A DNA stretch of 5,252 bases. Origin: CAVUOA01 sp963742955. Lineage in GTDB: Bacteria; Bacteroidota; Ignavibacteria; Tepidaquicellales; OLB5. Under the pieces are notes generated by a model. The model saw nothing but the letters and a program-made list of their open reading frames with translations. It was not told the DNA's origin and did not search any database. The first letter of the stretch is position 1. Every line of letters begins with the position of its first letter. The stretch covers positions 1-5,252 of the forward strand of contig CAVUOA010000002.1 of NCBI GenBank assembly GCA_963742955.1. The letters run 5' to 3'. Below, piece by piece: positions 1 through 5,252 of this stretch. A program made the translations under genes and the position numbers.

Positions 1-1
1 T

Positions 2-37
2 TTATTATTCATATTCATTCCTTCGGTAGTATTTTCG
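2..37 (+). other. Signal peptide remnant of the first gene
   Basis: The in-frame translation LLFIFIPSVVFS is followed by Q at 38-40 and W at 41-43. A hydrophobic stretch ending in a small residue before Gln matches the signal peptide ends of the two downstream genes (FTFS|Q and VYS|Q). The n-region and start codon are outside the window. Confidence 0.8.
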
Positions 38-1972
38 CAATGGGTGCAGACAAACGGACCTGTAGGAGGAACTGCATATTCACTGGCTTCAGGAAACTCA
101 AAAATATTTTCAGGCATAAATGATTTAGGAATCTATGTCACGTCTAATAACGGACATTCATGGACACATTCAACATTAAAAACGCATTCAGTTAAAGCAA
201 TTTTTTCAATTGGTCAATATGTATTTGCCGGTACAGAAGATAGCGGTGCATATGTGTCTTCCAATGAAGGAGAATCGTGGATTAAGACATCCTCAATTAA
301 TCAAAGCGTTTTTTCATTCACAAACATTGATTCCATCATTTTTGCCGGAACACTTGCAGGGGTTTATAGAACAACAAATTATGGATTGAACTGGGTTCAA
401 ATGCAAATTGCACAAAATATCTGGGGTCTTGCATCAAACGGGAATAATATTTTTGCCGCGTGTGGATATAATGGTGTTTTCCTGTCTACCAATAGCGGGC
501 AGAGCTGGGTTCAAACATCATTGCATGATATATATGTGCGATCGATTCATGTTATCGGAAATTTTTTATTTGCAGGAACAGTGAATGGTGTTTATACTTC
601 AACAAATAATGGTCAGAATTGGATTCATTCAGGATTGAGTAACTTAGAAGTTAATGCAATTGCTGCAAGTTATAATTATGTCATTGCAGGAACATCATTT
701 GGTTTATATAAATCAACTGATTTTGGCCAGAATTGGATGCAAACTAATCTTGATATTAATATTATATCACTTATTGCCGCTGATTCATTTATTTACGCTG
801 GCTCGTATGGAGTTTATTTATCTAACGATAGTGGAGTTAACTGGTTACAGACCTCGTTATTTAATGAACAGGTTCCCTGCATTTCAGCGAATCAGGCTTT
901 TATTTACGCAGGCACTTCTGATGGTGTTCACCTGACATCCAACAGCGGTCAAAACTGGACACAAAATTTGTTTGACAGCATACCTGTTACGTGTCTTGCA
1001 GCTTCAGGTCCGAATGTGTTTGCAGGAACGTTTTCAACTGCAGGACTCTACAGATCTACAGATAATGGATTCAACTGGATTTCGACTTCGTTATATGATA
1101 AAGAAATCTACTCTATTACAGTAAACGGGAATAATGTATTTGCTGCTGCTTATGGTCTTTTGCACAATCAAATCTATATTTCATCTGATAACGGCGCGAA
1201 CTGGATGGCAACTAACTGGAATCAGGGAATTCATGTAAATGCTCTCGCTGCTAATGGAAATTTCATTTATTCAGGCACATCCTTTTTAGGTATATATATT
1301 TCATCCAATAATGGACAAAATTGGTACCAGTCATCCTTAGATAGTGTCACAGTGAACTCTATTTCAGTAACCGGATCTAATATATATGCCGGTACAGATT
1401 ATAACGGAGTTTATTTTTCTTCCGATAACGGCCAAAACTGGGTACATACTGCATTAACCTACAATTGGATTAGAGCTCTTTGTGTCTTAAATAACCATAT
1501 TTTAGTTGGTACATATGACGGCGGAATATTTCATTCATCGAATAATGGACAAACCTGGGTTCAAAGGAATGAAGGATTAGACAATTTGAGAATAATGTCA
1601 TTAATAATTTCAAATGGTTACCTTTACGCTGGTACAATGGGCAGTTCGGTATGGAAACGTTCAATTTCAGATATTATCGGCATTCAGCCCATATCCTCGG
1701 AAGTCCCTTCTCAATTTTCTCTTTCACAAAACTATCCCAACCCGTTTAACCCAACAACAATTATCAATTACGAATTACCAATTACGAATTACGTGAAATT
1801 ATCGGTGTATGATGTTCTTGGAAAAGAAATAGCAGTGTTGGTAAACGAAAAACAGCAAGCAGGGATTTACAAAGTGCAATGGGATGCAAGCAGATACCCC
1901 AGCGGGGTATATTTTTATAAATTAATAATTCAAGATTTTTCTGAAACAAAAAAGATGGTTTTGGTTAAATGA
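2..1972 (+). CDS. Secreted Asp-box beta-propeller protein with T9SS type A sorting domain (5' partial)
   Basis: The frame is open from base 2, and 656 residues are visible before TGA. The first residues, LLFIFIPSVVFSQW, are the hydrophobic core and cleavage end of a Sec signal peptide, so the true start lies before the window; the GTG at 44 falls after the cleavage site and is not the start. Visible residues ~14-555 form 14 repeats of the type FAGT..GVY.STNNGQNW. Thirteen carry an Asp-box-like motif (S/T-x-N/D-x-G-x-x-W), and the last (AGTMGSSVWKRS) does not. Residues 571-656 are a type IX secretion sorting domain: NYPNPFNPTT, YDVLGKE, WDASRYPSGVYFYKL, and a basic end MVLVK. The expected role is a surface-anchored or released propeller protein exported by Sec then T9SS. 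Asp-boxes also occur in sialidases and sortilins, but no catalytic residues can be recognised, so no enzyme is claimed. It overlaps the next gene by 4 bases. Confidence 0.9.
   Translation, partial: LLFIFIPSVVFSQWVQTNGPVGGTAYSLASGNSKIFSGINDLGIYVTSNNGHSWTHSTLKTHSVKAIFSIGQYVFAGTEDSGAYVSSNEGESWIKTSSINQSVFSFTNIDSIIFAGTLAGVYRTTNYGLNWVQMQIAQNIWGLASNGNNIFAACGYNGVFLSTNSGQSWVQTSLHDIYVRSIHVIGNFLFAGTVNGVYTSTNNGQNWIHSGLSNLEVNAIAASYNYVIAGTSFGLYKSTDFGQNWMQTNLDINIISLIAADSFIYAGSYGVYLSNDSGVNWLQTSLFNEQVPCISANQAFIYAGTSDGVHLTSNSGQNWTQNLFDSIPVTCLAASGPNVFAGTFSTAGLYRSTDNGFNWISTSLYDKEIYSITVNGNNVFAAAYGLLHNQIYISSDNGANWMATNWNQGIHVNALAANGNFIYSGTSFLGIYISSNNGQNWYQSSLDSVTVNSISVTGSNIYAGTDYNGVYFSSDNGQNWVHTALTYNWIRALCVLNNHILVGTYDGGIFHSSNNGQTWVQRNEGLDNLRIMSLIISNGYLYAGTMGSSVWKRSISDIIGIQPISSEVPSQFSLSQNYPNPFNPTTIINYELPITNYVKLSVYDVLGKEIAVLVNEKQQAGIYKVQWDASRYPSGVYFYKLIIQDFSETKKMVLVK
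41..1666 (+). repeat. Fourteen-unit Asp-box repeat array coding for the propeller
   Basis: Thirteen motifs such as STNNGQNW, SSDNGQNW and STDFGQNW end at Trp codons 161, 278, 392, 506, 620, 734, 842, 956, 1076, 1202, 1322, 1439 and 1556; a fourteenth unit without the box ends near 1666. Four consecutive spacings are exactly 114 bases (278 to 734). Spacings after 956 are 117-126. The mature N-terminus WVQTNG resembles the strand that follows each box (NWVQTSL), as expected if it closes the ring with the last repeat. The nucleotide repeats have diverged, so this is an old protein repeat and not a recent DNA amplification. Confidence 0.85.
1712..1969 (+). other. T9SS type A C-terminal sorting domain, first gene
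   Basis: Residues QFSLSQNYPNPFNPTT begin the domain; YDVLGKEIAVLVNE and WDASRYPSGVYFYKL follow, and it ends KKMVLVK before TGA. This matches the known family of C-terminal domains recognised by the type IX secretion machinery and removed or replaced at the cell surface. The loop after ELP is encoded by a 14-bp tandem duplication. Confidence 0.9.
1765..1792 (+). repeat. 14-bp perfect tandem duplication in the sorting domain loop
   Basis: CAATTACGAATTAC occurs twice back to back (1765-1778 and 1779-1792), coding through the NYELP strand and the ITNY loop. One copy of the same 14-mer is present in the third gene at 5180-5193, followed there by different DNA. Confidence 0.9.
1969..1972 (+). promoter_or_regulatory. 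ATGA stop/start overlap, probable translational coupling
   Basis: The TGA of the first gene (1970-1972) overlaps the ATG of the second. Upstream there is only A-rich sequence and no convincing Shine-Dalgarno, which fits re-initiation by terminating ribosomes and the weak use of Shine-Dalgarno sites known in Bacteroidota relatives. Confidence 0.7.
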
Positions 1973-2028
1973 AAAAAATAAGTTATTTCGTTATCGTTTT
2001 AATTCTCCTGAACGAATTTACATTTTCG
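1969..2028 (+). other. Sec signal peptide of the second gene
   Basis: Twenty residues: MKK charged end, hydrophobic core YFVIVLILL, then NEFTFS before Gln21. There is no cysteine at +1, so this is a signal peptidase I substrate and not a lipoprotein. Cleavage before Gln is inferred by comparison with the two neighbouring genes. Confidence 0.85.
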
Positions 2029-3228
2029 CAAAGCGGCTGGTATGCTTTGTCATGCGGTTTAAATGTTGATTGGTATTCAGCTTACTTTACTTCCAATACA
2101 ACTGGATATGTTGCGGGTAATGATTTCATATTAAAAACTACTGATAGCGGTAATGCTTGGACAACCAGCCTATATGCCGTTGGCGTTAGGTTTCGCCATT
2201 TAATCTTTGTTAACCAGACCACCGGAATTGTTATAGGCCGAGACGGAATTATTTTGAAAACCACAAACAGCGGAGTAAACTGGGTCCAAAAACCCAGCGG
2301 TACCGGTAATGACCTGCTTCAGTTTTATATGGTCAATGAAAACACGGGGTATTTGTGCGGAGGGTTTGGCACATACCTTAAAACAACTGATTGCTGTAAT
2401 AGTTGGTATGGTCAGACGCTGTGCAGCACGCACTTGTATGGGATATTTTTCACTTCTGTAGCCACCGGTTGGATTGTAGGCGATATGGGTTTGATGTATA
2501 ACACAACTAATGGAGGGGCAAATTGGATTAATGCACAGTTTCCGGAGGTGGTGGATTTGAGGGAGATTTTTTTTCTGAATCCCACAACAGGATGGATTAC
2601 AGGTAAGCTAGGGAGAATATTCTGCACAACAAACAGTGGGGGTAATTGGATTTCACAGTATTCGGATTCCAATTCAATATATCATCATATCGTTATGAGA
2701 AACAGTTCAAATGGCTGGGCTGTGGGGGAATGTGAAATTGTACACACCTCTGACCTCGGAACCCATTGGAATCGACAACTGTATTCATACCCACTTCCCC
2801 TAGTGCAGTCATTCTTTACATCAGATTTGGTCGGTTATGTTGTGGGATTCGGCGGGACTATTTATAAAACAACAAATGGTGGTGAACCTGTCGGCATTCA
2901 GCCCATTTCATCAGAAATCCCTATTCAATTTTCATTATCTCAAAACTATCCCAACCCGTTTAACCCGGTTACGAAGATTAAGTTTGATATTCCAACCCCC
3001 CTTAATCCCCCCTTTGCCAAAGGGGGGACGGCGAAGCCAGGGGGGTTCGTAAAACTGGCAATTTATGATATCCTAGGCAGAGAAGTTATAATTCTTGTTA
3101 ACGAACAATTAAAGCCGGGAACCTATGAAGTTGCATGGGATGCCTCCAATTATCCCAGCGGTGTGTATTTTTATAAACTATCCGCAAATGGTTTTGTTCA
3201 AACAAAAAGGATGGTGTTAATAAAATGA
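1969..3228 (+). CDS. Secreted seven-repeat Ycf48-like beta-propeller protein with T9SS sorting domain
   Basis: A complete gene of 419 codons. ATG at 1969 overlaps the previous stop and begins a clear signal peptide: MKK, hydrophobic residues 6-14, cleavage near FTFS|Q at residue 20. Residues ~24-305 hold seven repeats of about 41 residues with pattern TGY..G..G.I.KTTNSG..W, like Ycf48/HCF136 propellers; seven matches the blade number of that fold. Box tryptophan codons fall at 2158, 2281, 2404, 2524, 2647 and 2767, i.e. every 120-123 bases; the seventh repeat ends KTTNGG. Repeat three is odd, with TTDCCNSW where glycine is expected. Residues 320-419 are a T9SS type A sorting domain (NYPNPFNP, YDILGRE, WDASNYPSGVYFYKL, MVLIK). 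The domain is lengthened at residues 343-360 by a Pro/Gly-rich insert encoded by a palindrome. Ycf48 assembles photosystem II, but this protein is only fold-related; a secreted T9SS cargo of unknown ligand is the supported reading. Confidence 0.92.
   Translation: MKKISYFVIVLILLNEFTFSQSGWYALSCGLNVDWYSAYFTSNTTGYVAGNDFILKTTDSGNAWTTSLYAVGVRFRHLIFVNQTTGIVIGRDGIILKTTNSGVNWVQKPSGTGNDLLQFYMVNENTGYLCGGFGTYLKTTDCCNSWYGQTLCSTHLYGIFFTSVATGWIVGDMGLMYNTTNGGANWINAQFPEVVDLREIFFLNPTTGWITGKLGRIFCTTNSGGNWISQYSDSNSIYHHIVMRNSSNGWAVGECEIVHTSDLGTHWNRQLYSYPLPLVQSFFTSDLVGYVVGFGGTIYKTTNGGEPVGIQPISSEIPIQFSLSQNYPNPFNPVTKIKFDIPTPLNPPFAKGGTAKPGGFVKLAIYDILGREVIILVNEQLKPGTYEVAWDASNYPSGVYFYKLSANGFVQTKRMVLIK
2038..2883 (+). 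repeat. Seven-unit Ycf48-like repeat array
   Basis: Units read TGYVAG..ILKTTDSG, TGIVIG..IILKTTNSG, TGYLCG..TYLKTTDCC, TGWIVG..LMYNTTNGG, TGWITG..RIFCTTNSG, NGWAVG..IVHTSDLG and VGYVVG..TIYKTTNGG. Spacing is 120-123 bases. Seven units correspond to one closed seven-bladed ring. Confidence 0.85.
2926..3225 (+). other. T9SS type A C-terminal sorting domain with in-frame insert, second gene
   Basis: The same landmarks as in the first gene (SQNYPNPFNP, YDILGRE, WDASNYPSGVYFYKL, KRMVLIK). The loop between KFDIP and VKLAIYD is 18 residues, against 4 in the first gene. The expansion consists wholly of the palindromic repeat at 2994-3047. Confidence 0.9.
2994..3047 (+). repeat. 54-bp nested palindromic element inserted in frame
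   Basis: The outer arms AACCCCCC (2994-3001) and GGGGGGTT (3040-3047) are perfect complements. The inner arms CCCCCCTTT (3007-3015) and AAAGGGGGG (3019-3027) form a 9-bp stem around GCC. The GC-rich element stands out in AT-rich DNA and is read as TPLNPPFAKGGTAKPGGF within the sorting domain. It resembles dispersed palindromic repeats seen in many bacterial genomes; only one copy is visible here. Confidence 0.85.
3225..3228 (+). promoter_or_regulatory. ATGA stop/start overlap, probable translational coupling
   Basis: The TGA of the second gene (3226-3228) overlaps the ATG of the third, repeating the earlier junction, including the following A-run (AAATGAAAAAA at both). An AAAAAGG at 3204-3210 is too far upstream to be a standard ribosome binding site. 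Confidence 0.7.
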
Positions 3229-3293
3229 AAAAATATATGAAGTTCATAAAATATTTATTGCTTCTATTTTTACTTGCTCCTGAGGTTTATTCG
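3225..3293 (+). other. Sec signal peptide of the third gene
   Basis: Twenty-three residues: basic n-region MKKYMKFIK, hydrophobic YLLLLFLLA, then PEVYS before Gln24. The plan and cleavage end match the other two genes, and there is no lipobox cysteine. Confidence 0.85.
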
Positions 3294-5252
3294 CAAAACC
3301 TGAACTGGTCATACAGGAATCCATTACCGCAAAATGATTTATACTGTGTCAGGTTTCTTAATCCGAATACAGGGTATATCTGCGGTTCAAACGGGCTCAT
3401 TTTAAAAACAGTTACAGGTGATAATCAGTGGCTTAACCAATCGCAGCAGACTGCAGGAAATTTCTACAGCATGTATTTCTTTAATACAGAAAAAGGTTTC
3501 GTAACGGGTGACGGCGGCATTATACTTCGGACGACCAACGGAGGCACAAACTGGCTGGAAATTACAACCGGATTATCAAATGCAGTGAGAAGCATTACCT
3601 TTTCTGATTCACTTACAGGATTTGCAGCAGGTGATAACGGAACGATAATAAAATCAATCAACGGGGGTGCAAGCTGGTCAGTAAATTACAGCGCTGCTCA
3701 AAGTCTGCGTTCTGTATGCTTTACCGGCAGCAACACAGGATTTGCATGCGGAACCCACGGACTTCTTCTGAGAACTACGAATTCAGGATTAAGCTGGAGC
3801 ACTCAGTATCTTGGCTCTGATACGCTGAACTGCATTTGTTTTTCTGATTCAATTAACGGATTCATTGCCGGATTTGACGGCAACATTTACAAATCATCAG
3901 ACGGAGGACTAACCTGGAGCGGTCAGATGTTTGGATGGGGAAGCTGGCATACTGTAAAATTTCTGAACCGGGATTTCGGATATTTAGGAGGTACGATTAT
4001 AATGATTACTTTAAATGGAGGTGATATGTGGCAAGAATACCCTATTGGTACTGCAGGTTCATTTTTCAATGACATCTGCCCGGTAGATACTTTTCTGTAT
4101 ACGTGCTCGACAAAAGGTTCTATATACAAAATATCCAATAACATTTTTATTGGTAAAAAGATAAATATCGGCGGGTCTATGCACCCTTTCAGTTTGATAT
4201 CATTTACGAATGAAAACACCGGGTGTATAGTAAGCGATGATGAATACCTAAGAACAACTAACGGCGGATTGAACTGGAATATAGACTTACCTTTGTACAG
4301 AAGCTTTGAAGGCGGTGAGTCATTTAATGATGTTATTTTCTTTTCTCCATCAAATGCCTACCGTTTAATCAGATCTGTCTCTATGGGCGCGGGGTCAACG
4401 GATCACCTGGAAAGTACCACAAACGGAGGGCTAACATGGAATGGACCCAAGTCATTCGTACAAACAGGAGTAATAATTTACGGAATGTGCGAAGTACAGA
4501 ATACTGCCTATATTTCTATCGGACAAGGAAGTTATTTACCGATTTCACCGGGAATAAAGAAGAACTCAGGTTCCGGCTGGTATAGCGTTCTTAACTCGGA
4601 TTCTTTAAATTTTAATAAAATTTCATTTGCAAATCCAAACAGCGGTATTTCAGTATTCGGATGGCCAAGTTATGGTTTTGTGAGGACTTCAAACGGAGGA
4701 ACAGATTGGGTTACTTTTTCCTCATATTTCCCTAAAAGACCGCTTAATATACAGCTGCTTCCTTCAGGAGTTGGCTATGTAATAGGGGATTCATCACTGC
4801 TCGAACGAACTACAGATTTTGGAGTATCATGGACATATATTCCGCATAATATTTCGAAAATGTTTGTCAAACTTCAGTTTATGGATGATAATACAGGCTG
4901 GATAATCAGTCAGAGTTACAACTGGCCGTATATAAACAGGCTTTATTATACAAGCAACGGAGGTTCAGAACTGCTGCAGGTTCAGTCACTTGACTCATTT
5001 AATGTAAGAGGCATGTCTTTTTTAAATGCACTCACCGGTTACGTATGCGGAGATTCAGGAACAGTACTCAAGACTACAAACGGGGGGTTAATATTTGTTG
5101 ACCCGATTTCATCAGAAATCCCCGGGCGTTTTTCCCTTTCGCAAAACTATCCCAACCCGTTTAACCCAACAACAATTATCAATTACGAATTACCATCCGC
5201 CATGGGCGGAACTAATTACGTGAGGATATCTGTGTATGATGTTCTCGGAAAA
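3225..5252 (+). CDS. Secreted Ycf48-like repeat (about 14 blades) protein with T9SS sorting domain (3' partial)
   Basis: Translating from the ATG at 3225 gives 676 codons with no stop up to the window end. The start overlaps the previous stop (ATGA) and opens a signal peptide: MKKYMKFIKY, a leucine-rich core at residues 11-17, and cleavage near VYS|Q at residue 23. An in-frame ATG at 3237 (residue 5) is a weaker alternative. Residues ~28-624 contain about 14 repeats of the TGF.AGD.G.I.KT.NGG..W type. The first six are regular, about 41 residues apart. The seventh has lost its box tryptophan, and the later ones have longer loops; repeats 13 and 14 have Leu and Phe at the Trp position. From residue 635 a T9SS sorting domain begins (FSLSQNYPNPFNPTT, YDVLGK) and is cut off by the window edge; roughly 45 residues are probably missing, judging from the neighbours. 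The likely role is a surface or extracellular protein; no enzyme motif was recognised. Confidence 0.9.
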   Translation, partial: MKKYMKFIKYLLLLFLLAPEVYSQNLNWSYRNPLPQNDLYCVRFLNPNTGYICGSNGLILKTVTGDNQWLNQSQQTAGNFYSMYFFNTEKGFVTGDGGIILRTTNGGTNWLEITTGLSNAVRSITFSDSLTGFAAGDNGTIIKSINGGASWSVNYSAAQSLRSVCFTGSNTGFACGTHGLLLRTTNSGLSWSTQYLGSDTLNCICFSDSINGFIAGFDGNIYKSSDGGLTWSGQMFGWGSWHTVKFLNRDFGYLGGTIIMITLNGGDMWQEYPIGTAGSFFNDICPVDTFLYTCSTKGSIYKISNNIFIGKKINIGGSMHPFSLISFTNENTGCIVSDDEYLRTTNGGLNWNIDLPLYRSFEGGESFNDVIFFSPSNAYRLIRSVSMGAGSTDHLESTTNGGLTWNGPKSFVQTGVIIYGMCEVQNTAYISIGQGSYLPISPGIKKNSGSGWYSVLNSDSLNFNKISFANPNSGISVFGWPSYGFVRTSNGGTDWVTFSSYFPKRPLNIQLLPSGVGYVIGDSSLLERTTDFGVSWTYIPHNISKMFVKLQFMDDNTGWIISQSYNWPYINRLYYTSNGGSELLQVQSLDSFNVRGMSFLNALTGYVCGDSGTVLKTTNGGLIFVDPISSEIPGRFSLSQNYPNPFNPTTIINYELPSAMGGTNYVRISVYDVLGK
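3306..5096 (+). repeat. About fourteen Ycf48-like repeat units, later ones degenerate
   Basis: Trp codons of the box lie at 3429, 3552, 3675, 3795, 3915 and 4029 (spacing 114-123). The next clear one, at 4275, is exactly two 123-base steps further on, over a unit (FLYTCSTKGSIYKISNN) that lacks the Trp. Further units end at 4437, 4578, 4707, 4830, 4971 (Leu) and 5094 (Phe). The count of fourteen depends on accepting the degenerate seventh, ninth and tenth units. Confidence 0.7.
5127..5252 (+). other. T9SS type A C-terminal sorting domain, third gene (truncated by window)
   Basis: Visible residues include FSLSQNYPNPFNPTT, INYELP, VRISVYDVLGK. The loop between ELP and VRIS has 8 residues and contains a small hairpin-forming sequence. 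The WDAS..YPSGVYFYKL part lies outside the window. Confidence 0.88.
5196..5210 (+). repeat. Short hairpin element in the sorting domain loop
   Basis: TCCGCC, loop ATG, then GGCGGA: a 6-bp perfect stem. It encodes SAMGG at the same loop that holds the palindrome in the second gene. It is GC-rich against AT-rich flanks, and the downstream AATTACGTG matches the first gene again. Confidence 0.7.

Noticed and set aside
44..46. GTG as the start codon of the first gene
   Set aside because: The frame stays open upstream and encodes a signal peptide core and cleavage site; the GTG lies two codons after the cleavage Gln.
161..1558. CRISPR-like regular repeat spacing
   Set aside because: The period is about 114 bases, the repeats are diverged and in frame, and they encode Asp-box protein motifs; there are no identical short repeats with unique spacers.
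41..1666. Sialidase or other glycosidase based on Asp-boxes
   Set aside because: Asp-boxes are structural and occur in many propellers; no arginine triad or catalytic Tyr/Glu pattern could be recognised, and the blade number does not match a six-bladed sialidase.
3007..3027. Rho-independent terminator
   Set aside because: The stem is strong, but it is followed by ACGGCGAAG and not a T-run, and it lies within an open reading frame that continues to a conserved C-terminus.
2837..3052. Alternative plus-strand frame ending in a Pro/Gly-rich stretch
   Set aside because: It is an out-of-frame reading of the second gene's last repeat, sorting domain and palindrome; the annotated frame has signal peptide, repeats and tail continuous through it.
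1969..3228. Photosystem II assembly factor Ycf48
   Set aside because: Only the repeat fold is shared. The T9SS sorting tail and tandem cargo context argue for an exported protein in a heterotrophic Bacteroidota-like lineage.
3237..3239. Second in-frame ATG as the start of the third gene
   Set aside because: Possible, but the ATG at 3225 repeats the ATGA coupling of the previous junction and gives a normal MKK signal peptide start.
3923..4219. Minus-strand reading frame of 98 codons opposite the third gene
   Set aside because: It lies wholly inside a well-supported repeat protein gene on the plus strand and shows no recognisable domain; the other minus-strand frames (for example 2412-2672 and 1470-1664) are also opposite-strand shadows of repeat codons.

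Overview
The window lies inside one plus-strand gene cluster and is coding almost throughout. It holds three consecutive genes for secreted, cell-surface-type proteins. The first lacks its 5' end, the second is complete, and the third lacks its 3' end. Each joins the next through a 4-base ATGA overlap (1969-1972 and 3225-3228), so there is no intergenic space, promoter or terminator inside the window. No RNA gene, transposase, CRISPR array or minus-strand gene could be supported.

All three proteins share one plan: a Sec signal peptide ending in S|Q, a beta-propeller made of short repeats, and a C-terminal type IX secretion (type A, TIGR04183-like) sorting domain with the NYPNPFNP motif. The first protein (2-1972) has 13 Asp-box repeats plus one degenerate repeat (14 units, period mostly 38 residues). 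The second (1969-3228) has seven Ycf48/HCF136-like repeats of about 41 residues. The third (3225-5252) has about fourteen repeats of the same Ycf48-like kind. The counts 14, 7 and 14 fit two, one and two seven-bladed propellers.

The AT-rich DNA, the S|Q signal peptide ends, and sorting domains of the form SQNYPNPFNPTT...YDVLGKE...WDAS.YPSGVYFYKL point to the Bacteroidota/Chlorobi/Ignavibacteriota group, most likely an ignavibacterium. This is recognition from memory, not a search result. The genes probably make co-translated surface or extracellular proteins exported by Sec and then T9SS. Their ligands or substrates cannot be read from the sequence.

The most notable structure is in the sorting domains. 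Each of the three genes carries a different short repeat at the same loop, between the first strand (ELP or DIP) and the next strand (VKLS, VKLA or VRIS). These are a 14-bp perfect tandem duplication (gene 1), a 54-bp nested palindrome read in frame as 18 codons (gene 2), and a small hairpin with a 6-bp stem (gene 3). The loop looks like a tolerated insertion site for short palindromic or repeat elements, next to DNA that is identical between the paralogues.
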